DNA from: Poa pratensis
Lineage: Eukaryota; Streptophyta; Magnoliopsida; Poales; Poaceae
Length of the DNA stretch: 64,000 nt
NCBI GenBank assembly: GCA_947311845.1
Contig: CAMZMU010000055.1
Coordinates: forward strand, 18,786,877-18,850,876
Reading direction: 5' to 3'
The position numbers and the translations under genes were made by a program. Every line of letters starts with the position of its first letter. Position 1 is the first letter of the stretch. The notes under the pieces are model-generated. The model saw only the letters and a list, made by a program, of their open reading frames with translations, made no database searches and was not told the DNA's origin. Positions 22,401 through 35,463 of this stretch are shown here, piece after piece.

Positions 22401-25400
22401 CTTGCCCGTGCAACCACACCATCACAGGCAGAAGCCCCATCTTTCAACACGACTTTGCTTGGTGCTTAGCCCTTTGGAGCCGTGTGGATGCAGTGCAGCA
22501 TCATGGGCAGGTGCCACGCCACTGCATGCTGCTCGATCAATCCCCTGCCCATTTCTTCACCGGCACCATCATTGGCTGGGTACCTGGAAACGACGCTGAA
22601 ACCCTGGAGAGTCCAAGCACTCAAAGACCACATCGATTTTTCGGTGCTTGCTTCTGTTATACTACTGGCGGTACAAGCTATCCATTGCCTCTGACCATGC
22701 GCGCAAGTCTTGTGTAATTATGCTCAACCCAGCACACTTGGCACTCGGTCACGGATGCGTCCGAGATAGCGATCAAAACCCTGCTGATTATATATGAGTC
22801 CATTTGTTGCATAGTTTGTCAAAAGATTCCCGCTAGCTATGATTACCGGTCGCCCTTGAGAGGGCAAGCATGGATCGATTGTCATTAGAGGACAAGGGAT
22901 TAAGGTTTTAACTATGCTGGTAGGGCAATCTAGCCTAATTCTTTTGGTTGAGAACATGCCCCACCCTTTGTTCTGTAGCTTCCCCTAAAAGACTTTGTTT
23001 CGTAGCTACCTTTTTGTTTGATTAGCGGTCCTTTCTTGTGCAGTACTACTGTACTACAAGACTAAACCATTTCTTAATAATCAAATGAATAACTTAACAA
23101 GTGGCATGCATGTACTGTATTTAGGAAATCCGTTAACAATGCCACAGATGCATGCTCCTCTTTTTTTTTTTGGGTAAAAACTTGACACGTCCCTTGGTAG
23201 AATCTTTCCCCACTGAAATAGCTTAGCTAGCCTGTTTCTCTTTCTTGGTAGAGGACTAAGAGGAGTGACGGCTGACATGAAAAGAATCAAAGGAAGAAAC
23301 AAACAATATGTGTCATTCTTGTGAATCAATTTACTGCATCCATCACTCGACATGATGACATGGCCCGACTGGTGCTTGTACTAGCAATAATTTCACACAC
23401 ACGAAACGGGCCAGGTTTTGAATGGGATAGGATCATAGGACGGCCCAATCCAACTTGTCACCAGCTATGAGGATGATGGGTAAAGAAACAAAGCGCCTCG
23501 AGACACAGGAAAGGGCAAAATATAGCCATATGATTCTTGCATCTAAAAGCTCAACACATCCTCCATTAGCTAGTGCTAGTGACTGAACTGACAGCGGCTG
23601 TGTTAAATGTCAAGTTTCGGATTCTGTCAAACAAAATCCAAGTCCCCAAACCTGATCTTACATGCACACCGGGCTCCAGTAACTGTCACTTTATCGAGCC
23701 ATTAGCTCTTGCTTCCCGGGGGTTGGTTTCCACGGTGGGATTTCTCACATCCCTCAATCAAATCCTGTTGCTGCTTGCTTTGATGGCATGCTTAGCCCTT
23801 TAATTTTGACATACGTGCAAAGAAGTGATGGGTGCAAGTCTGGTTCATTTGCACTACACGGTTTATTCGCTCAGTGGGCATAAACATTTTCACCATCAGC
23901 TAGCCGCAGGGGATCAGATACCATTAGGAATGTTATGTCAAGTTCCACGAAAAAGGGGACCTTATGTGATAATCCAGTATTCTTAGAGTCTTTTTACGGT
24001 GCATCAACCTAATACGGGCCGTTTATTTGACGTGATCCAACGGTCCATATGTGTTATACAACACCAGATTTTGTGTAGTATATTTAGGCGCCAGGGCACT
24101 TTGGGCAGTTCACTTAGAAGTCCCGCAGCCAGGATCTAGTTGGAATTTCACATGGTTCAGTTCTCCTCCCCTATCTCGCACGTCTCCACATTGGCCATGG
24201 TCGTCAACACCAGCGCACGGCGCTAGGGTTTCGGGCCCCGCCGGCTGTCCCCCACGCCCTGCCCCAGCCTGCCTCTCCATATGCCCCCTCGTGGCACAAC
24301 TCCCTGATGTCCGTGTGTGCGTCCACGTCCCCCAACGACAACTGCAGGGAGGCCGCCGGAGCCGCCGTCTGCGGGATCCTCTTCCGTCACTTTGAGGCCG
24401 AGCTCCGTGAAGTCTTCCTCGGCCTCTTCCGTGACCATGTCCTCCCCGTTGTTTCAATGTTGTAACTTTGTTGATTCAAGGTATGAGCAGATGGCTGTAC
24501 ACTACACAATTATCTTGATAGATCTTAGTTCACGAATTTAGAAGGGCCTCTCACTTTAGTTATAGGTGCAAGTGAATGACTGTAACAGATGATCCTTTAC
24601 GGACATGTCCGCACATATTTACATGTTTTTAGAAGAACGCAAACTCAAGATTTGTGCTATATAATGATCCCCAAGTACAGAATGCGTGCATTTTCCATTC
24701 AATGTGGCAAAGATCATTTGTGTAATCTATTTTTTTCAGTACTGCTGTTCAGTTCAGCAGAGATGGACATACTAACTACGAGCTGCAGTATTTATTCTTT
24801 ACATGCTGGGTCAGTGTTTCTGATAAATATGAAGTGTCATGTGTATCTTAAGAGAAGAGGCCTTACAAGCTAGCTCTGATATCCACTGTTCTACTTTCTT
24901 GGCATTATTGCTGGAGAAGAGACCAGTTGCAACCGAGTGTCAAGCACGGATTTTCTTCCAATCATTTAATGCTATACTTGCTTGTTGCTAATGTTGATGC
25001 GCAGGGGAAAATGAACATCAAGAAAACATAGTCCTACTTGTAGCATTGACCTATCTAGCTCAGAACTGCAGTATTGTTGACATCGGGTTTTTGTGAGATA
25101 AACAAAATATGCACCCAGTGGCGGTAGCAACATCATTGGTTACTGAGTCTGAATTCTTTTTTTACTGATATTTAGGAAGTGTCAGTGTAGCAATTTTTTC
25201 CTTTCATTCTGTAATTTGAAGGTTTCAGTCTAGTGGAGAGTCGAGATTGCAGTTATAACCTGTATAACATGTTATGGTGACCTGAAGGTTTGGATAGTGA
25301 ACATTTGACAGATTCTTTTAGCAATTATATCGTTGCATTTCCCCACCAAAAAAAAAATCGTTGTATTCAAGAAATATTTATCTGCTCATGAGAAAATAGA

Positions 25401-25463
25401 CCACCCAAACAAAATTTGCACAGTTCATTAAGATAGGAGCCGGATTAAATTCCGGTAAAGAGT
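22401..25463. other. No recognised gene; possible exon-like fragment 24330-24465
   Basis: The frame ending at TAA 24463-24465 reads AVCGILFRHFEAELREVFLG and could be a relic of a gene or a captured exon. I do not recognise it. The rest shows nothing I can name. Confidence 0.3.
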
Positions 25464-25478
25464 ACAGAGGGGAACAAG

Positions 25479-25515
25479 TTTTTTTTAGATAAAGGGCTTT
25501 TATTACTTAAAAAAA
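25479..25515 (-). mobile_element. 37-bp LINE tail insertion with 15-bp target duplication
   Basis: ACAGAGGGGAACAAG stands at 25464-25478 and 25516-25530. Between them is only a poly-T start, AGATAAAGGGC and an AT-rich stretch, the reverse of a ...GCCCTTTATCTAAAAAAAA LINE end. This is an extreme 5' truncation. Confidence 0.8.
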
Positions 25516-25530
25516 ACAGAGGGGAACAAG

Positions 25531-26130
25531 TAAATAAACTATTACAGAGCAGCTAAACAGGTACAGACACTACTAAATAAACTAGTATACAGAGGGTAGG
25601 GAATTGAGCTGGTTTTGCCAGGATCAGAGGTTATGTCCTAAGAATCAATCTTCTGGTGGCCACGACTTGGCAAGGATACCAGAAGAATGCCATTCATGGA
25701 GCTCGGTGACGAGCTTGTCGACCGGAACTGCAGAGCAGATGGAGAGCGGGACTTGCCGTTGAATATGCGATTATTTCTCTCCTTCCAGAGGAGCCACCAA
25801 GTCAGCAGAGCTACCGATCGCCATCGAGAGACCTAAGACGGTGAGGAGTTGATGCCGTAGAGCTGATGCACCGGTCTTGCAAGCTCTCAAAGGGGGTGGG
25901 AGCTGAGATCTCAACCGGTAAATTGGTACGGTGTAGCATGTCATTCCAAACTGCAATGCTGTAGCTGCAGGAGGCAAATAGATGGGTGGCTGTTTCCGGC
26001 TCTGAGTTGCAGAGAGTGCAGAGTGGGTCATGGGGCCATCCGCGCTTGGCAAAGTTGTCAGCAGTTTGAGCCGAAGGATGATCCACGCATGAATCTTGCA
26101 CTTAGGGATTGATTTAATTGAACAAATTTC
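25531..26130 (-). mobile_element. Decayed LINE 3' end, minus strand
   Basis: The minus strand reads CKIHAWIILRLK and, after a shift, TADNFAKRGWPHDPLCTLCN and HLFASCSYSIAVWNDM, a zf-RVT region. The element is 5'-truncated and frameshifted near 26040. Confidence 0.78.
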
Positions 26131-26299
26131 CGCAGGAACAGGGAGATCGAACATTGGCACTGAACAGGAAGTTGTAAGCAGAGGCAGCACTGCGATACTC
26201 TGCATTGTCTTCTCGATCGGCACGACGTGCCTAGCCTCCGCGTGGCCGCTGGGCGCTGGCAGGTCCCATATGGGCAGCACGGCGCTGCCGCTGAGGGCG

Positions 26300-26420
26300 G
26301 ATATGGTCAGTGATGGTGGTGTCTGTGCCTGCGGCGTCGCTATAGGGAGTCGTCGGGCGCCGACGAGTCGTGATGGTGGTGTCTGTGCCTGCGGCGGCGT
26401 AGCCGGGCGCCGATGAGTCG
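26300..26420. repeat. 60-bp tandem duplication
   Basis: TGATGGTGGTGTCTGTGCCT occurs at 26311 and 26371, followed by GCGGCG and GGGCGCCGA in both copies. Confidence 0.8.
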
Positions 26421-28412
26421 CTCGATGCTCGGCGCCAGGAAGTGGTTTCTGCTGCAGCCAGCCCGGGGCTCTTGACGGCGGCGGCGGCGGCGCAACAGGA
26501 CTCTGTCGTGACTCGTGAGGGAGCCGAGCGCGTGCGGCAGCATGACATGAAGACGTAGGATTAATATAACACGGAAGGAAAACTCACCCTTAAAAGGAAT
26601 GACCAAGTTGCCCTTTCACCAAAAACTGGTCCAATTAATTTTAACCGTTAGATCCTCTATATACTACACACCAAATGGCGTAGTAGAATGTACCGTAAAA
26701 CATCCCTATTCTTATCCTGGCGTGGCAGCGTACGTAGGCAAACAAACATCCACACGCTTTTCGATAAATCTTTCTTCGTACTACAGATATAGTAGAGCTT
26801 TTACGAGGGTGTGTCGTTGGACTTCCACACCAACCCAGATTGTTTTTCCATGCATGGGAATATTTGTGAGTTTCTCTCAAGGACGGCATGGCAGTACATA
26901 TATATTCGGCATATTTGACAAGCATTTCCTTTCATTTTCCTTCTCCTTTCCACAAACATATTCCTCACTGAAGATCGAAAGGTTTTCCACATTGCATCGG
27001 TCCACGTCTACTATCTTATGATGAGCGCGCATTCCCTAGAAAAAAACTTATGACGAGTGCACGTCAGTATGTAATCCACACGTGTGAATCTCGACTGTAC
27101 ATTTGATCCTATGGTTAACAAATGATCAATCGGCAGCTAAGGCCACGACGTACGCCGGCATGACGGCCACCGCCGGATTCTCGCCGGCGCAACGAGCAGC
27201 ACGGAATCATGAACCGGCCCATCTCCTTCAGCTTCTGTGCGCCGGTGCACCCTAAACCCCGTACATCCACCGGACTAATGCAACCTGATTGGCCGTTTAC
27301 AGCACTTTATATCCCCCAACCCCCAACCCTGTGGAGCCACTGAGTAGGCTGGTGTATTCGTCGTCAGCTATGTGCATGTATCGATCGATCGAGCGCGCTT
27401 TGCTACACTGCACTACGGACTACTTTGGTGTACCCTACCGGCCACTAGGGCCAAAGACGATCCCAGATAGATACTAGATATAGGTGGAGTGTGGCAGTGG
27501 CCAGCAGCCAGGGCAGTGGAGGTGACATGTTCTTGTCGATCAAGTAGTGAGTGCAGGCAATGATCCATAGCCCAAACCATGGAAGCCTTGGGATCCCCCA
27601 GGGGCAGACAAGAGGGGGACAGCCCATGGTAGTGGTGTGTTGTGGTATTTGTCTGTCTGTATGGCCGTCGTCGGCATCGGCATTGCCGCTGCATCCAACT
27701 TGCAAGTGTGCAGAGTGTATGGCTAGCTGCAGATGAGAGGCTTTCAGAGCGTGCACGCATGGCCATCGTTGTTGCTGCTAAGTTTGTGGTGGTGTCTTCT
27801 CAGTTCTCACCCCACCTCGCCTCTCTCGGTGTGCCACTCACTCACACTAACTTGTGGTAGCAGCAGCATGACATCCAGCAGCGGTGATCGGCACCGGCTG
27901 TAGCTTTTGGCCAGGTGGGGAGAGAGGAAATCTAGGCAGCTCGAGGAAGCTTTTCAAGAGTACTACATGATGGTGGAGGTTGAAGGAGAAACATGCAAAT
28001 CAACAAGAAGAAAAAACCGTGTCCCCGCGGGAGCAAAGCAAAGCGATCTTGGATGGTTGTGGGCGCTGGTCCATGTAAAATGGTTGCCTCTCTGGAGTAC
28101 ACGGAATAATTGCATGCATGGGTCAATTCTTCATGATTTCTTTTCGGTTGATCATATATACATGGGTTTCCCGGTGACTGCTCGATCGATCGATCCATCG
28201 CCTCGTTGTGCGTACGCGTCAGTGTCATGGGTTCTGAAAGGAAACCGGAAATATTTGATCTGATGCGGAAGGAGCTTCAAGTTCGATCGATCTCGAAATT
28301 AAGGTTGGTGGGCGGTCGTTGCATTGGAAAAAGGTAGAAAATGCAGAGTATTCTGTTTTTTTCTCCTTCTTTTCTTCGGGTAAGTCAAGTCCTGACAACA
28401 CATTCTCTTCTG
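26421..28412. other. No recognisable feature
   Basis: Short frames on both strands carry no domain I know. Several GATCGATC runs are present. Confidence 0.4.
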
Positions 28413-28426
28413 ATTCGTTGAAGTTT

Positions 28427-29198
28427 TTTTTTAATTTTCCATAGTTGTATTCATACGAAAAAGAAGACAGTACAACACCATAAACAAGCAAAGAAAAAAG
28501 GAGAATACAGAAGACACTGCTGTGTCACGCCGTCTTCAACCTCGAGGTCCACCACCGCGCGCGACCGCCGCCGCCGGAGACGACAGAAGAAGCGACCGCC
28601 CGGAGACCTTGCCCATGGAACAGAAGAGCTCCGTGCCTGAAGGCATTGAAGAGCCGCAGCAGCCACCGGCTCCGACGAGCTAGATCTGAAGACGGAGGTC
28701 GTCCATCGGCCGGGGACCTGCCCCGAGCATCTTCCGCCCCAGATCCGTGGCCAGCGCCACAGATCAACCGCCTGCACACCACCCTCCTCCACAGCAGCCT
28801 TCCCGCACCTCCACTTCCAACACCACCACTCGCAGTACCCGGGGACGAACAAGGCCAGCGGATCCGCATATCCCCGGCCTCCAGAAGTCGCGCGTGCCAC
28901 GTCGAAGACCCGAAGAGCTCCGCCGCCGGTGAAGGAGCACGCCGACACCAAACACCTCGCCGACACCGTCGCCAACACCAAAACGCCGCCGGGAGGATCC
29001 CTACCGAAACCCTACACTATGTACAAGCCAAGATCCGAGGTTCCCCCATCCTCCTGCCGCCGGAGCGGCCGGCGGAGGAAGAGGGAACCCGCGGTTCACC
29101 GGCGAGCGAGGTGGATTGACGGGGAGGAGCCCAAAAACCGCCTTTACACTGTAGCAGTGAGGGGAAGGGCGAAGCGAACGTTTGGTGATCGATTCAAT
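28427..29198 (-). mobile_element. GC-rich retroposon copy D, 14-bp target duplication
   Basis: The minus strand starts near CACTGCTACAGTGTAAAGGCGG and ends in poly(A) (poly-T on plus at 28424-28432). Both sides carry ATTCGTTGAAGTTT (28413-28426 and 29199-29212). Open frames exist on both strands but no domain is recognisable. Related in 5' motif, size and composition to copies A and B. Confidence 0.8.
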
Positions 29199-29212
29199 AT
29201 TCGTTGAAGTTT

Positions 29213-30964
29213 GGTGAGGGCTTGATGGTCTGGTTGCCTAGTTGGCTACTCCTGCCGTTAAGACCAGTATAGCTCCTGAGATCCTACCCAACCCGTGGGC
29301 TTTTGTTTAGCTACAGCATATACGGAGAAAAAAGGGCACGGGCATCTGGCCAGCTGCGTGCACAGTGAACATCCTTGCATGCATGCATGCATGATGCTCG
29401 TCCGAAAGTCATTCCATGTAGCCCGGCCGTGCAACAGAGTCTAGTTAGTTTAGATCATTGACTTTTGGGGGTTGTAAATTTTCGTTGCGATTTATTGGAC
29501 CTAGGATATATGCTTCGCCAGGCTAAGAGCGGTAGACTTACTACTACAGATCTACAAAAATACACGGTCCAGTGACTGCAGCCCTAACTACAAAAATAAA
29601 ATAAAAGTGCTACTACTTAAAAAATAATCTACTCGACATAGTAGGAGCGTTCATGCATGGTCCCTCGTGTTCGAAGCAAACAGTGCGGCGTGCTCGGCCG
29701 GCCGGATGCCGGATGCATGCATGCATATGCATGGATCATGTCAAGCCTAGCAGGTCCCATTGCCCATCCGGGCATGCCGACTGATCGAAGGGGCCAAGAC
29801 TTCCCGCGCGGGCAAGAGCAAGCGAGGTCGCCGCCGCCCCGCCTCCTCCGCTCGTGCCGCACGCGTGGCTTCGGGAGCTCCGAGAAGATTGCGCGGCTCG
29901 CAAACGCACGCACGTACGGCGCCCGGTCGGTTGGGGAAGACGTAGTAAACTGGTCCGTTTGATCTGTTACGCTCACAAACCGACGCTTAATTTGCAGGTC
30001 AACCATCGTTTCCTTTTGTTTTTGGGATTCCCCGTAGAAATAGAACCCAGCTTGCTTGCTTGCTTGTAACCATGCATGGTCGACGCCCGCCACCCCTTCC
30101 CCAGCTAGCCTGGACCTGGATCCTTACTTGTTTAAACAAGATTTCCGGGCGAGCAAAGTGTCGGTTGCTCCAAGGAATCACAAGTTTACGGCAGACAGGT
30201 GCATCCAGACGCAGAGATTGACCAAGTTAAAATGCTTGTCGTCACGAAGAAAAAGAGACAGAATTAATGTGATCGATACTGTTCCACCACCAAGTATCCG
30301 ATTCCCTAAAACATCTTGGACGCCCAAGTGATTTTCTTATGTATGGCAGTGAAAGTTGACAGACGTATAGTCAACTCTTGTTACGCAACGGCTAGTGCGT
30401 GATGCTCGTGTGTGGTCAACTCCGTCTGAAGCTCCAGGAAACACCAGCTCAGATTGCTCAATTGATTTCGATTAACTTTACAACGGGACTGCTGCCAGTA
30501 TGGTCAACGGATCCGTACTAGCTACGACGGGCGAATCAGGCATGACGACCTATACTAGCTAGCTATGGATCGCATTTTGGTCTACCGAACTTAATCCCCC
30601 TATACAGAAAAAATGTCAGTGCTGATCATCTCATCAATGCGCTGGGTTTTGCTATAGTTTTTTCTCTCTCTTAAAAACAGGATTCCCTACTGAATATATT
30701 CCAGGGATTCATCAGACATCAGTTGACTCCTAACTAAAACTTAGATACCAGTTGCTTGCACAGTTGCACTTGATCCACTCCAACGTTCAAAGCAATCAAC
30801 GGAAAGTGACTCATCCCATGTGCAACTTGGCAAGTAAGCAAATTAAACAAGTTTCCCGGAAAATAAATCTCGATCATTCATATCATTTTATCAACTTGGT
30901 TGATCGTTCATTACTTCAAATCCACTGCAGAACAGAGCCAATATGGTCCAAACTCAAATAAAAG
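29213..30964. other. No recognisable feature
   Basis: Mixed-composition intergenic DNA with GCATGCATGC runs (29375-29395, 29714-29730). Nothing coding is supported. Confidence 0.4.
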
Positions 30965-30975
30965 GTTCTTTGCTT

Positions 30976-31984
30976 AAAAAGGTGACGAGGAACCCCTTCC
31001 CCGTCCCCTGCTACAGTGCAGAGCGGCGGAAAAAGGGCGACCCCGTCTTCTCCTCCTCTCGGCGGCGGATCCGCCGCTCCCCTCCGCCTCCGGCTGCCGT
31101 TTCGGCACCGTGAGGTGGGGGGGAGCTCCGGCTCGTGCTCGTGTGTGTAGATAGGGTCTGTAGGAGTAGGTTTCTTCTAGGTTTTCCTGGTCATGGCGTA
31201 TGCCTGTCTTCTTCTTCCTCGGAGAGTTGTGGCTCTGATGCTTGGGCGCGGCGTCGAGCTATCCATGGATCTCTGTTTCGCCAAGCCTCCGAGGTGGAGG
31301 ATTCGCGGAGATGGATTGCTGGATGCTCTCTTCAATAAGCGCTTCTGCTTCTTCGTCGTTTGGATCAAGCTCCTTCTCCTGGCCGGCCTCGGTGGCGAGG
31401 GGAGAAGAAGAAGGGTCTGCGGCAGCTGAAGCGTTCTGCAGGTGGGTCGTCAGATCTTCTCTCCCTGCTTGGTTTCTCTGGCCGTCCGTGGTGGAGAGGG
31501 GAGAAGCGAGGGGGCGGTGGTGATCTGCTTCTGTTACTGAGGGAGGTGGTGGTCCTCTTCGTCGTGTATGCTCTGGCTGGCCGTGGAGGTAAAGGGAGCA
31601 GCGGCTGGAGGTGGTTGGGTGATGGTGGTGGTTGGCCTGGATGTCGCCGGCGCGGCTGGAAGTTGGGTGGATCCTGGGCGCGTGTGCTCTGGCCGTATTC
31701 GTTCATCGATCTTCAGTTCCGCCGCTTGCGGCGGACGGTACTTGCGGCTGTCTACATGATGTGGTGGTGCTCGCGCTCCGGCGGATGGTGGTACGGCGTC
31801 GACGGCGATGGATAGGCTCTTGGGGCTCGTCGCAGGGTCTGATTGCGTTTCTCCACAGGTGACTCGGGGTGCTCCGTGCAAGTTGCTGGGTCTTGTTGTA
31901 ATTTTCTTTTCTTTCGGGACCTTTTTGTAACTTGTTATGAGTTTCCTGATTTATGAATCAGATCCTTCCTCAAAAAAAAAAAAA
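30976..31984 (+). mobile_element. GC-rich retroposon copy A, 11-bp target duplication
   Basis: Flanked by GTTCTTTGCTT at 30965-30975 and 31985-31995 and ending in a poly(A) run (31972-31984). The 5' part has CTGCTACAGTGCAGAGCGGCGG; the 3' part has GGGACCTTTTTGTAA and GATCCTTCCTCAAAA. The body aligns with copy B (CGGCTGGAAGTTGGGTGGA, GATGGTGGTACGGCGTC). No convincing protein: the open frames are short and differ between copies. Confidence 0.85.
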
Positions 31985-31995
31985 GTTCTTTGCTT

Positions 31996-33299
31996 CGAAA
32001 CTTGTCCACAAGAATATACTACGCTACACACTGCAACTAGCCAAAAATAACTCGCTTAAGCTAATTGGTGGGACGGCTTCAAGCCAATAAAATATATACG
32101 TATTTTCTTGCGATCCTACGTATGTATGGAGATCCACCAAAATTGTGAAGCAACCGCACGTGTATTAGTCGTATATCTGAACATCTGGATAAGATATCTT
32201 ACCAGTGTGATCTTCGGCCACCTACTGCCGTGCAATACCCTGAAAATAAGGAAGCAGGCCACCTCAAATAATTCAGTCAATGATAACAACATCATTTAAA
32301 ACTTCCTATTGTATTGTTTGCGTCCGCAAATTCTCCGGCTAACCTGTAACACAACTTCAGATGGAAGAACGGCTCTTGCTAGTGCAAGATAGCCGTAGCC
32401 CGTAGGGAAGCGATAAATTAAATGCCAAGTGGCCGTAGTTTAGATTATTCACCGATCTTTGGCAGTAAACTACAAATAATTATCTTGCTTGCTCTAGTAC
32501 GCAGAAGAAAACGAATCCGAGCTGTATAGATGATAGGAAGTGTTAGCAACTCAAGGTGAGCTGGCAACTACTTCGTACCAGTACACACTGGTCAACGTGT
32601 AGGAAGTACTCCAAGTGGACAAAAATGTGCCAAGGTTTTTTTTTTTACCAAGCTTGCCTCTCTACAAAAGTTAACAATCGACCAAAAGGAGGCATGACAT
32701 CACAGGAACAAGAAAAAGAAATCCTAGCATCAAATCAAGAGGTCGTAGCCACATTCTTTGATTATTTGGGACTTGTAAGCGTATTTTAATCTAGATATCT
32801 ATGTGTTTAACAACCAACATGATCAATTCTAATCCATTTTTACCAATACTAGGTGGGTAACCGAGAGGAAAAAGAGAGCCAGAGACGAAGGCAGTAACTT
32901 ATCCCCCATCGTAACCTCCAGTGGAGCGACGATCTTTGGGTCTACGCGCCCAGTCAGCCAGTGAGAACACTAACAAAATGGACAAGGTTTTTCTGATGCG
33001 AAGCCATGTACTGACAGCTCCTTCGAAATAAAGCAAAATGTCTTTAACAACTTCCCGGTTTACTGAAGCCGCCTGTTGTCGGAAATAAGTGGGTCTAGGC
33101 TGTAACTCTATGATATACGGATCAACAACAATTCCAATCCACGACGTTTCAAGACTCCCACGATCGGACGGCCTCATGAAAAGCTCCCCTGACCTGACCT
33201 GTCGTGTTATAAAAAGACTCCCTGAATATTCCCTAACAAAATGTACGCTAAGAACAAGTTAACATGCATGACATCGAGGAACCCGTACGAGATGGAGAC
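31996..33299. other. No recognisable feature
   Basis: AT-rich DNA. No repeat or coding signal that I can name. Confidence 0.4.
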
Positions 33300-34790
33300 T
33301 CATGCAGAAGCCTATAAATATCAGAAGATGACCATTCACAAACACGCTCTCACGGACAAGCCGAAGTCCTAGCCTTCATAGTGTCCATAGTGATAAACCC
33401 TAAATACATCTAATCTGGACATGGTGCATCTATAAACCGATCAAGATCATCCTGTAAAGTCTTGTACTATCTTGTGATCACACCTGAATCTGAGGGAACT
33501 TCATCATATCGTTGTCTTGATCCTCACATGTTGATCCATGCCCATTGTCGAACAAATAAGCTCTCTTTGAATCACCGGAGGCGAGATTGTCATAAGACAA
33601 AAAATATCATCCTTCAACATTTCAAGGAGGATCTCCGATCCATGGAGGTATAGACTAATTGCTGGAAAGTTCTGGTCCACGCACCGCCTACCCCACGGAG
33701 ATCAAGGCCAGGGTCGCGACGGGTGAGGGGTACACTCCGATAGTCCCGCAATCTCGCGCAATGACTATTTCAGATCCATCGAGGACATCTACGGGGCAGA
33801 CTACCAGGCAACAGCTCGAGGATTTCCACGTGACGTCGGGGCTAACTACGTGAACAATAGCCTTCCGACGGTCAGTGATTCAGGTTTCCGGATACATGGT
33901 CTCCCCTTACGGGTGTAGCACTCCAAGATCATTTATGGATTGGTAGTGGACCTCCCCAGTCCCCACTAGTCCAATGTCGGTCGGGTACTCATGTTAACTC
34001 AAATACCTCCATCGGTGTCTAGGTTTGTTACCGGGACTATCCATATAGCTCGGGTTCGACATTGAGATGATCGTGGGAACGATCGTAGAGATTGTGGGGA
34101 AATGCGGAGCTATCCTGGAACGAGATTGACACGAGAGAGTTTACCCAGGTTCAGCCCCTCTAGGAAGAGTTGAAAACCTATTCCTGCTTTAGTGTATTGT
34201 ATCTAGAGCTTGCCTATCTCTGGTGATGTTGGAGCTAATCATCTAACCTTCCGTTCAAATGAGCTATGTGCTAGCACTTGTCCTCTAAACTATTCTCTGG
34301 TCATGCCTTATATATTGACAGGGTCGGGGTTGCAACCATGAAGAAGATTAAACACCCACTTATTTATACATGATGAGAATTAATCCATTAATCCATTAGC
34401 GGCGTCGGCTGGTAACATCACACATTAAAAGTGTAACGGTTGTACGTCTTGACGGATACCGTTGAGCTTCTCGTCTGACTCCTGGTGGAGTCGACACACC
34501 GAGCCGGGCCAAGGATCCAGTCGATCTCTCTGTATTTGTCTTGAGCTTCTTGTGCTTGTTGAGCTTTCATCGTATGGTGTGATCCTTTGAAATCAGTCTG
34601 GTGGGCCTACCTGGTTCTGACCACTCGGTCATTAGCCCCGAGTCCAACAAAGTTTGGTACTGAGCACGACTCCTCTGTCGTGAAATTGATACCGAGTATT
34701 CGAAATAACAATTTTTTGATGAACTCATTGATCTTGTTGATCCTTGGGAAACCGATGGTCGGAAAACCATTTAACTGATTCCAGATTATT
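33300..34790 (+). mobile_element. Degenerate Gypsy LTR-like stretch
   Basis: Bases 34138-34200 read GTTTACCCAGGTTCAGCCCC and then ATTCCTGC, the same landmark order as 1-462, followed by a TATATATTGAC word near 34311. The ends are not resolved, so this may be a solo LTR or an LTR plus adjoining leader. No gag or pol is seen. Confidence 0.55.
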
Positions 34791-35450
34791 CAAGTTTTCT
34801 CAAACTTGTTGGCGTCCATGGTATGAGTATATGTGGCTACACCGGGTGTCTTAAGAAAAATCATATTTCATCACTAATATTTTTCTATTTGAAAACGCTT
34901 AAGCAAACGATCGAAAACAACTGAATTATCACCGCAGCTTCCAAGCGAAATCCCGCAGCATGACTACGATTACGAATGCGTGGATACGAGGTCGGATTCG
35001 GCGCACCACATTTCATCGGATCTCGCGTTGGGTTCCCGTGCTCCAAAGGAAATCGCTCTCGCTTCCCCGTAGTCCACCCAAGCAGGCACCGGCGTACACA
35101 TGGGAGTTCTCGGTTCTCCAGCGAATGGCCAACGCGGAGAGTACATTGTTTAGGGCGGTACAGTGGACTCTTGGAGTGTATCGTGTGCAGGGAGCGAAAA
35201 AGTCTTCCGCTAGGGGTTTGCGCCGAATCTGTGAGATTGCTGCATGTCCCATGACTAACAGCCGTACGGCCAGCCAGCCACTATATACTGTTGCGCTGAT
35301 AATTGTTTGATGACCTTTTTGTAATAACCAGGTTAGTCCATGCTAGAATATGCATTATAACTTGATTAAATGTTAAGAGCACTCTATATAGTTGAAATGT
35401 ACGTTGTTTAACTATTTATACCCTCTATGGCTTGACTAGCATGCCTGTCA
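34791..35450. other. No recognisable feature
   Basis: A 116-codon frame (34960-35310) has no recognisable domain and overlaps other open frames, so I do not call it. Confidence 0.4.
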
Positions 35451-35463
35451 TGTTTAGATGCAC

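Noticed and set aside
30350..30510. Cluster of GTCAA/TTGAC words (W-box-like)
   Set aside because: Four short words in ~160 bp without an adjacent gene are weak evidence for regulation.
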